A DNA stretch of 64,000 bases from Sipunculus nudus (lineage: Eukaryota > Annelida > Sipuncula > Golfingiida > Sipunculidae), in assembly GCA_026874595.1 (NCBI GenBank), contig CM049320.1, positions 37,046,214 through 37,110,213 of the forward strand, written 5' to 3'. Of the stretch, positions 34,541 to 44,809 are shown in pieces. How positions within the stretch are numbered: position 1 is the stretch's first letter; each line of letters opens with the position of its first letter. A program made the position numbers and the translations under genes. The notes beneath the pieces were generated by a model. That model was not told where the DNA came from and did no database searches. It saw only the letters and a list, made by a program, of their open reading frames with translations.

Positions 34541-35114
34541 GTTTTATCTTACGGAACCTAATATCAACAGATCACGTATGCTTGATGAACTTAAATTTTG
34601 TAATGGAAAAAACAAAATCAGATTCTGTAACACTAGGCGGCGTGAAATGTCTAGGGGAGTGAATGATGAAGTCAGTGGTTTTTTTTTTAACAAATAACTA
34701 TAATTTATCCTTAAAACAACCCTAACCTTACATTACACTAAATCAATAGAATTACACAGTACAACAAAAGTATAACAACAAATCAATATAATCAGACAGC
34801 CTAATACACAAAGTGCACAGTACCGTGATACCACCACTGCCACAGCAACAAGTCCTTTAAAGCATATAATTCATATGAACAGTTCACACAAATCTTCTCA
34901 GAGAATAACTGTCCAATGTAAAGCTCTTGAAACAATCCCGGAAGTAAACAGAAGACCAAACAAGATTCGTCACAAGTCATGTAGAAAATCTGTAATTGCC
35001 GCACTTATCGGAATAAGTCCCACAAACTGACATATACGCTGCAACATCCGGCCAGGCGAGGCCGCTACAACACGAGTTACGCCAATGTCACACAATAAAG
35101 AAAAATCTGTAACA
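34541..35114 (-). repeat. Element A 5' LTR (574 bp)
   Basis: Homologous to 25,904-26,694 at both ends. It starts TGTTACAGATTTTT on the minus strand. It lacks about 220 bp of the central block present in the 3' LTR, including the TATA candidate, so its promoter is probably lost. Confidence 0.85.
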
Positions 35115-36119
35115 TCTGTTCATTGTCTTGTTCATCTAGCTGGTAGTCCGCAGCGTCAGGTGTAACGGTCGCGCGTAGATTCGGACCAAGTAGAGCCAGA
35201 ACAGGGCTTTCGACGATCAAATGCATGAATCTTTCGAAGCTAGCTTGCGTTGATGGATTCCACTGAAAGGCTGTATTTGCTCTAGTAAGAGCTCGTAGTA
35301 GCTCGGCAAAGGTATCGAAGTTCGGCACAAATTTATTATACCAGGGTGCGAGTCCCAAGAACGAGCGCAGAGCTGCCATGTGGATTGGTGGCGGCGCCTC
35401 GAGAAGTGCACGAAAATTGGCAGGGTCTACTTCCAGGCCGGAAGCAGATACAATGAGTCCCAGAAAATTCCGTTTGGACTGACGACATTTACATTTAGTT
35501 AAGTTTAAAGAACATTAGCTTCATGCAACCGATGGAGAATAGCTCTGAGATTTTCTTCGTGTTCTTCCGGGGACTTCCCGTATACGATGATGTCATCAAA
35601 ATAGCAAGATCATTCAGTACGATACTCATCATTTTCTGGAATGCGGCGGGAGCCGAGCTAAGGCCGTATGGGACACGACAAAAACGGAATAATCCAGCAT
35701 GGGTAATAAAGGAAGTGAGCTCACGACTGCTCTTATGAAGTGGAAGTTGAGGATACACAGATTTGAATTCGATTGTAAAGAACAAGACTGAACCTCGCTG
35801 TTGCGACAGAATATCTTCGACTAATGGCAGTGGATGAGCATCAACGACGACGGCCTAATTAGGTTTACGAAGATCAGCGCAGAGGCGTATTTCACCATTC
35901 TTCTTTGCGGTTACAATTATAGGGGAACCCATTCGGACGCGTCAATACGCTCAATGACTTGTGCGTTTTCAAGTCTTTGCAATTCATCGCAAAGCTTTTC
36001 TTGCATCGATAATGACGAAGCTTTTGTTGTGTGGGTGTCACACCCAGACGCATTTTTACTTTATTTTTTATTGCCGGAAAGGCATGGGACTGGGCTGACT
36101 CTGTGGTAGTCATTTGCAT
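35115..36119 (-). mobile_element. Ty3/gypsy element B, 5' portion (reverse transcriptase)
   Basis: Minus-strand RT: NGEIRLCADLRKPN (about 35,895-35,855), FRFCRVPYGLSSAPAAFQ (about 35,690), then in a shifted frame FDDIIVYGKS with the catalytic YFDD intact (about 35,605-35,570), FLGLIVSASGLEV-like text and RSFLGLAPWYNKFVPNFDTF (about 35,370-35,310). The start of RNase H, VTPDAADYQL, is near 35,165. The text stops at the element A LTR and resumes with the rest of RNase H at 25,903. At least three frameshifts; a few residues after DAADY seem deleted. Confidence 0.88.
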
Positions 36120-36529
36120 TACATAGTTTTGATCATTAGAACAGAGTCTACCAGCAACAATGTGTTTATCTGATTGCTTCGGAAACTTTTAACGTTTTAT
36201 TTTATTTAATAACATAAAGAACGTACATCATGACGTGCAGAAAACTGAAGTTCACCCAGTTCCTTCCTTAAACTTGAATTTAAGATGAATCAAGTAACTC
36301 ACAAGCATACGTTTGTTAAGTATATTTTATAAAACGTTTCCCGTACTGTTCAATACTGAAACTTGTATTCTCTCTACCGTAGAGACTGGTGCCTAGTAGA
36401 AATGATTATTCAATGTTCTTTAAAATTATTGAAATTTGAATAATAATTTATAATCTGTAATCAATAAAAATACTTTCTACAAAAGTTGAAACTTAATTAC
36501 GCAGCCAGGAATGCAGTTTGTGTGCTACA
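36120..36529. other. No gene seen
   Basis: AT-rich spacer with no identifiable protein or repeat. The start of element B upstream of its RT was not found here. Confidence 0.4.
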
Positions 36530-37560
36530 CAAGACGGAATTCGGACAGATTTTCGATAATCGGATGCGAATAGCGAATATCACTCAAATTAGGCATGCGA
36601 ATATCACCAAGAAAGTCTATAAATTAGCGAAAATACATATTTGATATGCGACATGCGGCCAAAACTAAAAACGTGTTGACGAAGGGGCCTCAGATTCACT
36701 GTGGAAATTTTCTCTGGACTCATGCCTGGCCGCCACAGGCGCCTTGCACTACACAAACACAACCCCGGCATACCAGCTCTTGTTCCTGTGTTGAATCCTC
36801 TGTGCTGTAAATCTCTGTACCAATAAGAAGATCGGCAGGCTTTAGGCTGGACAGCGGGGACTCACCTCTGATATTCCTTTGGAAAATTTAAGTTCTATTA
36901 AGGTCATTAATTTGCAATGCTGATGACACAAAAAATAGCGACATTTGAATTTATTATAGCAATACAACACCAATAAGATACATCCGACATCCGCATGCAA
37001 ATATCGAAAATCACACAAATCAGTGACTTCAGGCTGTCGGGTATCGGCTTGTTCGACAATCTGGCCAACCTAAAGGCATAGTTCATACATGTCAGGGGAA
37101 TGATGGGCCATGACTATTTTCACGCTGATATCACGCAGACGCGACTTCGCATGTAAATATCGAATATCACTCAAATCAGGGATATTCTTTATTCAAATGC
37201 GAATATCACACAAATCACGTAAATTAGTTACATTCAATATTCGCATTCAAATATCAAATATTTCACAAACAAATGATATTCGATCTTTGCATGCGAATAT
37301 CACAAAAAAGTCACATAAATTAGTGACATTCGACATTCGCATGCTACATTCGGGCTTAACTATCGGCACTCGGAGAGTTCGACATCCTGGCCAGCGTGAA
37401 GTCATAGTTCATACATATTCGGGCAATGATAGCCCATGACCTTAGATATTCGATCCACCTATATAACGCAGACAAGCGACACACGCATGCGAATATCGAG
37501 TAGCAATCAAATCACCGATTTTCGATATATATTAGCGAAATTCAGAAAAAAAACTATGCA
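36530..37560. repeat. Repeat region rich in GCATGCGAATATC
   Basis: GCATGCGAATATCAC or a close variant occurs at about 36,594, 36,994, 37,148, 37,190, 37,286 and 37,478. A longer block beginning TTCGACA(A/T)(T/C)CTGGCCA and ending GCCCATGAC is repeated with an offset of about 328 bp (37,049 and 37,377). The GCATGC cores are palindromic. Confidence 0.65.
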
Positions 37561-38504
37561 AATGATCTGACAGGTCGCCTTCAATTTCTCGTTATAACTC
37601 GTTTTTGACTGGCGTGATACTACGGACATCTTATTATAGTCCGTCCCAGTACCTGTGTCCGCATGTTTATTTTGGGATTTTTTTTATACAAGTAAAGCAG
37701 TGTAAACCTTTATTGTCCAAAGGTTGCAGGAGCTATACCGCCGACTACCTGCGTAAAAAGTAATACCTTACCTTGCTTGATTTTATATGAGACAGATAAT
37801 CCAAAATATAACAAAACAAGCTACAGCGTTTACGATTTATTCCTTGCCTGAGAACTGATAATAAACAAACCAGTCAAACTTATGACGTCAGTCAGTTGAA
37901 GGTGACGCGCGACCGATCACTGTGACGTTCACCAAACGCAGCCATAGACATGGAAAGTGTACCATAGGAGGAATGTACTGTCCAGCAGTGCCGGGAAGAC
38001 GCCATCCACGGTATTTAAGCATAAATAACGCATCAGAGTCGCAAAGTTAATACGTTTTTATGATATATAGCTACTTTACACCAAATTATCTGATTATCTA
38101 CTTCAGGCCGAAGGGCATTTCTTAAAGAATATTCTTAAAATAATTATCGCGAAAAAACATGCGGACAAGGGTTTTGGGACAGAATATAGTTAATTTTACA
38201 TATGAGAGAAATGACATGTTTTCTTTTCAGTTAAATTCTATTTCTCGTTATTTCACAACTATATTTTGCTGTTAAACAGTTTAGATTCAGATTTAGAGAT
38301 TCCGAAATCAAGATCCAGTAAACATATGAAAACAGTCTTACCACGCAGATAAACCCATATTGTAGAAGCTTTTGGAGCCTTCTCATGTACAGAAACGAAA
38401 ACTACTATTCCATTGTACAATAATTGAAGGAGCACAAGCAACATTTGGAATTATGAGAAAGAAAACTAATCATGTAGGACAGACTCATTAATAAAACTAG
38501 AAAT
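37561..38504. other. No gene seen
   Basis: Intronic spacer between the repeats and the third CTLD exon. No coding or RNA feature recognised. Confidence 0.45.
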
Positions 38505-38960
38505 TTCACTCCGGAAGTGCAGATCTCCGCCAAGGTAGCTCATTACCCCCAAAATGCATTGTCAGAAATGTTTGATAAACATAGGAGGACAATTAGTACA
38601 ATCATTGAACGTTGTATCACACTGACACCGAGCGCCCGCTGGTGACAGCAAAGTTTACAAGGCCGCTCATTAGACTATATGGCATTGTCAGAAATGCATC
38701 ATATTTCCTTTAAAAAAATTCTAGATCCAGACAGGGGATCCGGATTACCCCCAAAATTTAAGCATTTGTTCCTTGTATCATAGCCAAGCTATTCTGAAAA
38801 ATCATCAAAATCTGTGAAGACATTTCTTGAGTAAATTTTTGCAAACATTTCTTGAGTAAATTTTTGCAAACAGACGAACACACAGACAAACAAATCAACT
38901 CTGGCAAAAACATAATATAACAAACAGCATTTTTTCTGCATAGCCTATATTTTTCTATAA
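38505..38960 (+). repeat. Dispersed repeat with ACAGACAAACAAA tail
   Basis: Two internal copies of GCTCATTA...GGCATTGTCAGAAATG, a TTGTTCCTTGTATCATAGCC block shared with 61,300-61,325, a perfect 25-bp tandem duplication (CATTTCTTGAGTAAATTTTTGCAAA twice at about 38,820-38,870), and a CAGACGAACACACAGACAAACAAA tail. Same family as 60,480-60,735 and 61,240-61,475. Confidence 0.65.
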
Positions 38961-39105
38961 TAGGCATAGTCAGCTGAGCGCTATAACCCAAGGATTCCCT
39001 TGTTTATTTAAGTGGCTCTCTAGCAGGCATCATTACAAATTTCCTGTACGCTATCCGTTTTCATCAAGTTTCTCAGGCTTGGTCCAACACTTTATATGTT
39101 AACAG

Positions 39106-39294
39106 ATTGCAGCAGGCAGACGTGTGTATATTTCCATTCTTCGGAAACAACGAGAAATTGGTTCCATGCGAGGGAAATCTGCTTGAATCGTGGGGGCTCC
39201 TTGGCTGTTCTTAAAGCAGTAGCTGACATTCCTGAAATGTCCGATCACATTGGCACAATGTCATGGACTGGCGTCCACAGCTTGAATGATAAAG
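39106..39294 (+). CDS. C-type lectin domain gene, exon encoding first half of CTLD 2
   Basis: Acceptor TATGTTAACAG, donor GTATGA at 39,295, both phase 1, compatible in phase with the exon ending at 21,710. It encodes CSRQTCVYFHSSETTRNWFH then AREICLNRGGSLAVLKAV and SWTGVHSLND. These are the N-terminal Cys pair of a long-form CTLD, the helix-1 Cys with GGxLA, and the WxG strand (WIGL in many family members). That this exon belongs to the same transcript as 21,094-21,710 is inferred from domain type, strand and phase; the 17.4 kb gap means it could be a separate neighbouring gene. Confidence 0.85.
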
Positions 39295-39488
39295 GTATGA
39301 TACAGTCTGACGCATAAAATTGTTTTATTGTCCCGTTCCCCTGCGTAACAGATACATCTTAGGAATACATCAACTTCCAAAGATCCATAAAACTCCTTAA
39401 AACATTCTGCCACCTGATTGATAATAATATTAAGGGCATATCCCGATCGGGTGTTTGAATAATCACTGTGTGATTAGTTGTGCTGCAG

Positions 39489-39645
39489 GGCAGTGTACCG
39501 AGTATTCTCGCAAATATTTCGCTGAAAGGTGTGGATGATGTGCCGGGGCTTGTTAAAGGGAAGTCATGTCTGATAGCAGAAAACGCAACACCAGTGACGT
39601 GGAGAGTTGTGCCATGTTCACAGAAACATTCATTCATATGCCGTG
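39489..39645 (+). CDS. C-type lectin domain gene, exon encoding second half of CTLD 2
   Basis: Acceptor GTTGTGCTGCAG, donor GTAAGAA at 39,646. The coding frame runs GSVPSILANISLKG, then GKSCLIAENATPVTWRVVPC and KHSFICRG, giving CTLD Cys 2, 3 and 4 with the C-terminal FIC. Oddity: the previous exon ends in phase 1, but this frame begins in phase 0 at the only good acceptor. Strict splicing would put the join out of frame and reach a stop after about 16 codons. One extra G in the acceptor-proximal GGG would explain it. The exon leaves in phase 1, matching the next exon. Confidence 0.75.
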
Positions 39646-40065
39646 GTAAGAATATATCTAATTCTAAAGAATATATATGTTGAGTATGAATATTATTTCA
39701 TTTATATTTAGAGAAATAACTTAATTACCAGTAGAGTTCCAATAGAGGTGGGCCGAAGTAGGATTGAGAGAAATAATGAATCTATATGAATATTATGCCT
39801 GTATATTTTTAAATTGAAAATTGTTTTGATATTGTTCTGACCAAAGTACATATAGAGCTCCTACGAAGTATGTAATATAAGTTTTGATATTAGCGATTTA
39901 CATCCATTTATGGACACTTTAATAACAAAATGAATTAAACATTTACAATATCACAGAAACAACTCGGTCTATGATGCAAATTATCATTATGGATCCTGCA
40001 CAATATTCATTACCGTTTATCTATATTTATTATATGTTTAAAAGGATGTATGAATTCACTTTAAG

Positions 40066-40122
40066 GTAACGAGGATCGATCTACTGGGAAGGGGCATGAT
40101 ACCACCCCATCGTACCTAATTG
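40066..40122 (+). CDS. C-type lectin domain gene, short linker exon
   Basis: A 57-bp phase 1-1 exon between TCACTTTAAG and GTGAGT. It encodes a polar linker, NEDRSTGKGHDTTPSYLI. It has no domain of its own, and its symmetrical phase would let it be skipped without frame change. Assignment rests on splice signals, phase and position between two convincing exons. Confidence 0.55.
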
Positions 40123-40622
40123 GTGAGTAATATTAAAATGCGTTTGATAGGTATGGCATATTGGTTTTTCGATATATATATATATATATAATTCCCATGC
40201 TATTATTGAGAAGTAAGACACATTGATTATGGCAGAGAACATATTTTACACCGTCGGTATTGGAAGTAAATACATAATTGGTAAAAATGACACATAATAA
40301 TATTCTATTGGAAGCTTATGAAACTAATAATAATGACACCTATATAAAGTAAAGGAAGACAGAAATACTAATGTGACAGACTTTCTTTAATATCGACAGA
40401 CAATTATTGCAGCAACATTGAATATTTTGGTGACCGGACATGAATTGTTTCCATGAGGTGAAATGTTAAAGTGTAACATGTGTATCTATCAGAGAAAAAC
40501 GAGGAAAATAATGAAAAATTATGTAAAAATGACGTAATGGTAGAGATAATACAGAAAGATTGGTTAGTTGAAAGTTTATCCATAAAGTCACTGAGAAAGG
40601 GTAGGCCACACAATTTTAAGCC

Positions 40623-40627
40623 ATATA

Positions 40628-40695
<68 letters not shown>
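40623..40695. repeat. (TA)n microsatellite
   Basis: About 35 TA units with one TT interruption, in the intron before the terminal CTLD-gene exon. It gives spurious Ile-Tyr frames on both strands. Confidence 0.95.
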
Positions 40696-40699
<4 letters not shown>

Positions 40700-41362
40700 C
40701 ATTGGGCAGATACTTTACAAATGTATTTGATAATGCATACAAGAAAGTATTGGAATACGAATTCGAATGCTTTCAAAGTGTATTCATGAATGCATTCATG
40801 AATACATATTTATAACATTATTCTAAATATCATCTATTTTGGTTAACTTATTTTTTTTAAATTATTTTTAAGATATTTTTACTATTCTTCGTTAACATTA
40901 TATGTGACAACAATTATTATAATTTTTCTAATAAACAGTTAAACTCAAATATCATATCAAGAACTTATAATTGTCTGGAACAGACTCCTACAGACTCATT
41001 TGTTAATTAACTGATACTGAGAGAGGCACAGGAACAAAAGAGACTGATGATTCCTGGTGAAAGCTAAGATCGGAATGGCCTCCAGCACAAGGCCCATGAG
41101 GTAAACAAAGGTAGATACCAAGAAAGCAGGGCTAAGTTGGTCACTATAGAATCTGAACAATCTCCACGGTTTCCGATGTCCCAATACACAGCCTTTAGTA
41201 TCTGGTCAAAGTATACTATATGCTTTCAGATATTGTGCTTCCTGACGAATCACTAATTTAACAAACCATTAAGCTTCTAATATTATAAATGTTCACACAA
41301 TTAAGCCATCACTGACTTTATACATAAAATTTAATTGTTCTCTGTCTTTTTTATCGTTTCAG

Positions 41363-41418
41363 GCGTAGTGTGCATCATGCAAATTGGAAACCTTGTAATG
41401 GCCGGGAACCATATATGA
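41363..41418 (+). CDS. C-type lectin domain gene, terminal coding exon
   Basis: A strong acceptor (CTGTCTTTTTTATCGTTTCAG) opens a phase-1 exon with 18 codons, VVCIMQIGNLVMAGNHI then TGA at 41,416. The hydrophobic run is too short and ends too soon to be a sure membrane anchor. A canonical AATAAA follows at 41,444-41,449, so this is probably the last exon and the transcript should end near 41,465. Confidence 0.55.
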
Positions 41419-41443
41419 ATCAAATGTAACCACATGAGAGACA

Positions 41444-41449
41444 AATAAA
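41444..41449 (+). terminator. Polyadenylation signal AATAAA
   Basis: AATAAA lies 26 bp after the TGA of the last CTLD-gene exon. Confidence 0.55.
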
Positions 41450-41470
41450 GCGAAACTTTTCCCTTTTATT

Positions 41471-42639
41471 AAAGGAGAACCTTATGGAAATAAGTAAAGT
41501 ATATTATTATGCTGTATAGACTGTGTTATATATAGTGTATATTAAAGAGACGCTGCTTATCTCTTGTCATATACTGAGCTATGGGCTAGTTAAATATCAG
41601 TCATTTCTTCTTGACGTGTGGTTTATGTTTTTCAGGTATTAAAATTCAGCAGTTCAGGAAATCATTTTAAGGAAAACGGATGTCACATAATCTGGTCAGC
41701 TTTCATGTCTGCAGTTTGCGGCATGATTGATAATTTTTTAGTAGAACACGTATGTCACCAAATATTCCTTATGATCGCAATACAAATGCTATTATTGTTA
41801 CTGTAAATATTCTGTCTGCTTGGGGATCTATAACTGGCACATATGGCTATAAAGGCCGGTCAGTAGATTCTCATTGCCGGAATTATGGATAAGCCGAACT
41901 TATACAAAACAGGCATATATGTTGTTAATAAATCATGAAGGTGTAACTGACAACTGATAATAATGATATTGAAAGCCAAGTTTTCAGGTTCACTTTTGAA
42001 AAGTAGAGATGGAACTTTTGTTAAATATGTAATTTTCCGCTGGCCTTGACCTTCAACAAACTTTCAGCAAGAATGATAATAATATATTAAGATATAATAC
42101 CATATTTTATAGAAGGAGTAACATGTTGCAGTATTTTGAATATTAGCTTAACAAAACTTTTCCTATCTTTTCTTCGATCACAGGGCTATATATTACCCAC
42201 ACATAGACGGTGAATAAAGACATCCAATCAAAAAAAATCCACCACGTTTTCCTCATTTTCTATATAAACCGAAAACAGCGAATACGGAACCAGAATGTAC
42301 AGGATACCCATTGGTGTAGCGTATTGACACGTCATATCGTTGCCCGGTTAACAGGGTTTTTACACTGATCTAATACAGGTGTTCATATCAGCCCGGAACG
42401 AAACCTGTGCTGAATGAAGCAAAAGCCCTGAATGAAGTCGACATGACACACATTGTGCTCATTATACAATTTAATTGATTAGGGTTTAATTATCTGTTCA
42501 ACCTCAGTTGATACAATTACGTTCGCTTAAATGAAATGTTCATTCTTGTGCTGTCACTTACTGAGAAATAAGTTCACTTTATTTACACAAAGTGCCAGGA
42601 ACGACTTTGTGGTTTGAACGTACGTCCTAATATTGATTT
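41471..42639. other. No gene seen
   Basis: AT-rich region downstream of the CTLD gene poly(A) signal. The short plus-strand frame at 41,618-41,806 follows a pyrimidine-rich AG and could be an alternative last exon, but it shows no recognisable domain. Confidence 0.4.
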
Positions 42640-43646
42640 CTCGCAGCCTTAAGATAATTCTGGTAGTCCAACGTTTACGTGTAGTGGTAAATCATCAATC
42701 ACAATTTCTCTTGGACCGGGTGGAACATCAGTTATAGTGTTCTTTGTGTGTGTGTCTGCTGACTCGTATGTTTTCTTTATATGCACAGGGTTTCCCCTTA
42801 GAATCCCACTGTCTGTCTCTCGAGGGGTTTGGGCCTTACAAAATCTCCTCAATTTAGCTCCGGCAGTTTGTGTATATTTGCTAGCTTATTGTTGGTTAAG
42901 TTTTATCTTTCCACACTCTGAAGTGAGTACCTCTGCACCTCATGGATTTAGCAGGTTTACTGTTGCAGGTAGGTAAGACCCTGTCCGACTGGCCACTAAC
43001 CATTGTGCATGACTAATGCCTACAGCTTGTGTAGGTGTGTTTCTTAACTCAAAAGGGACTTTCTATATGTCATTCTCTATTCTCTATGTTTTCGCATGGT
43101 GCGCATGGCAGCTTCTGATTTTCCATTAGCAATTTAGTGATGGGGTAGCCTTACCACATGCTCGGAATCCCATCCTCAAGTGAAATTCCGGGAATTCATC
43201 AAAAACATATTGTTTCGCATTGTAACTAACAAGGTTATTATTACACTTGACTTGAAATCATAAACACAATAAATAAAAAAAAATGAATAATAATCCACGA
43301 TCATCATATTTCCTCCCAGTGACTTGTTGGCAGTTCATGTGGCATTAAGGATTCTCGTTGATTGCAGGTATCGTAGGTCGCGTAGTTCTTTATGTCACTG
43401 GTCATACCTAGCCAGTATAAGCATTCTCTGGCTCTCCGTTGGCAAATGTCGATTCTTGGTTCTGTAGCACTGGTTCTTTGTGATTGATTCCATTGGATTG
43501 TGATCAGAGTACACAATGGTCTTACGCGCAAATACATACTAATAGAATTTCTTCAGCGAATACATGATTGGCTATATGTCTTTCTCGATTTGCACGTTTC
43601 TTTATATCTGTTGGCGTTAAACCACGACTCGCATATACGATGGGAC
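42640..43646 (-). mobile_element. Ty3/gypsy element C, 3' portion (RNase H and integrase)
   Basis: Minus strand: RNase H text IVYASRGLTPTD (43,640-43,605) and IVYSDHNPMESITKN in a shifted frame (about 43,520-43,475). The integrase zinc finger is ARECLYWLGMTSDIKNYATY then DTCNQRESLMPHELP (43,440-43,310). The catalytic core is deleted, and the text resumes with RNTPTQAVGISHAQWL and LPATVNLLNP (about 43,050-42,945), typical of the end of the integrase core and following linker. The frame at 42,852-42,649 may be the C-terminal tail. Confidence 0.75.
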
Positions 43647-44809
43647 TGTCACGGGGTCACTCTGGCCCGTGGCCAGGTTCGTTTGAAATATTAAGGAAGG
43701 ATGCCCAAGAATAGCCAAGCACTCTCACACACACTCATGAACAAACAACTAAGACAGCAGGTATATAACAAAACTTTTTGTATTGACTATATATACAGTG
43801 AATTTTAATAAATTGACTTGGCTGGTAGCTGACGCCGATTTAAAGTTGACACAGGAACTGCTACTGGTACCAGAGGGACCTTCCCAAAAGTGCGATATCT
43901 GAAGACAAATAATACCCTTATTTAATCTTTACGGTTCGCAACAAAATCTTCCCGAGAGAAATGTGTCACAAGAAGGGAGTTTTTAGACAGAAAAGCTAGA
44001 AGGACATATAGGATTTAAATTAAGACCGGATTTCAACAGGGCACGGCACAAGTTAATGGAGTAAAAATGATAGTAATGAAAATATATAACCAGTTATGTT
44101 CTTATGAGGCTGCAATACAGTGTCTTTACAAGGCAATAAGGAAAATTGTAACAGGCTCACCAACATTGCGTCAGAGTTTTAGGAACGTCTGTTGTCACAG
44201 GTTGGTAGTGGTGGCGTTTGGTTTTCATGGAAACCATCCCTCACAGGTTTACTTCCGGTGCCTGGTTTCCCAACATTTTTGCTGCTTGTGTAGAGTAATG
44301 CATTGCCAAATATTAACATGTAACTTCAGTCACTGTACAGTTTGGTTTAGAGTTTGGTTTACCATTGTTCATTTGGCAAAAATGTCCTCTGACTTCACTT
44401 CTATGTTTTTTTTTTGTGTTTGTTCAGCTCATAGGTGAACCTCTCGGTTCCAGGTTCACAGACCAACTCTGGCCTTCACACAAGATTCCCCATGCACCAA
44501 GACACAGAAACATTACAGCCTCACTTTGAGTTGTGTGATTACCAGGGCATAAGAAAGGACGTGTGACAGGGAGAAAGGGGATTCTTAACAAGCAGAAAAT
44601 AGAACAATTTAAAACCCAATGAATACACAGGGCATTGAAAGGCTGGACCTGACATGGTCCACTGCACTCAATAAAAACTTGAAAACAGATCAGGGATTTA
44701 AGGTTACAGGACCTTACGGGCTCGGGGAAAGTACAGGGCAGGGTTAGAAAACTGAGTCACATGTAAAAATATAGTAATAATTATCGTTTTCAGCAGTCAA
44801 CCTGTGACA
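43647..44809. mobile_element. Solo LTR, 1,163 bp, with GGGAC target duplication
   Basis: Starts TGTCACGGGG and ends ACCTGTGACA, giving inverted TGTCAC/GTGACA ends with TG...CA. It is flanked on both sides by GGGAC (43,642-43,646 and 44,810-44,814). Removing it and one GGGAC joins the RNase H of element C in frame (EASQSAIGSSLMQ before, GRPIVYASRGLTP after), which independently confirms both borders. Orientation is not established. The 123-aa frame at 44,067-44,438 inside it matches nothing known to me. Confidence 0.92.

Larger units (their letters stand above)
25904..35114 (-). mobile_element. Element A: Gmr1-like Ty3/gypsy retrotransposon (INT before RT), decayed
   Basis: A 9.2-kb minus-strand LTR retrotransposon. 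Order from the 5' LTR (34,541-35,114): tRNA-Pro-type PBS, gag, aspartic protease, integrase, reverse transcriptase, RNase H. It is then interrupted by two foreign repeats (about 26,811-29,680) before a hairpin, polypurine tract and 3' LTR (25,904-26,694). Integrase upstream of RT is the Ty1/copia order, yet the RT (FPIPRIDDCID, KGFWQVPL, YQYKVMPYGMKNSPATFQ) is of Ty3/gypsy type. This combination defines the Gmr1-like clade. The element sits inside element B and inside the CTLD-gene intron, antisense to the gene. No convincing target duplication was found. Confidence 0.88.

Noticed and set aside
25895-35125. Target-site duplication around element A
   Set aside because: Flanking bases (GCCAA left, TCTGT right) do not match for 4-6 bp in any reasonable choice of LTR ends.
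40480-40815. ORFs with Ile-Tyr runs (also at 57,066-57,308)
   Set aside because: Translations of (TA)n microsatellites on either strand.
44067-44438. 123-aa plus-strand ORF as a gene
   Set aside because: Lies wholly within the solo LTR, rich in Cys/Phe/His from biased composition, no recognised motif.
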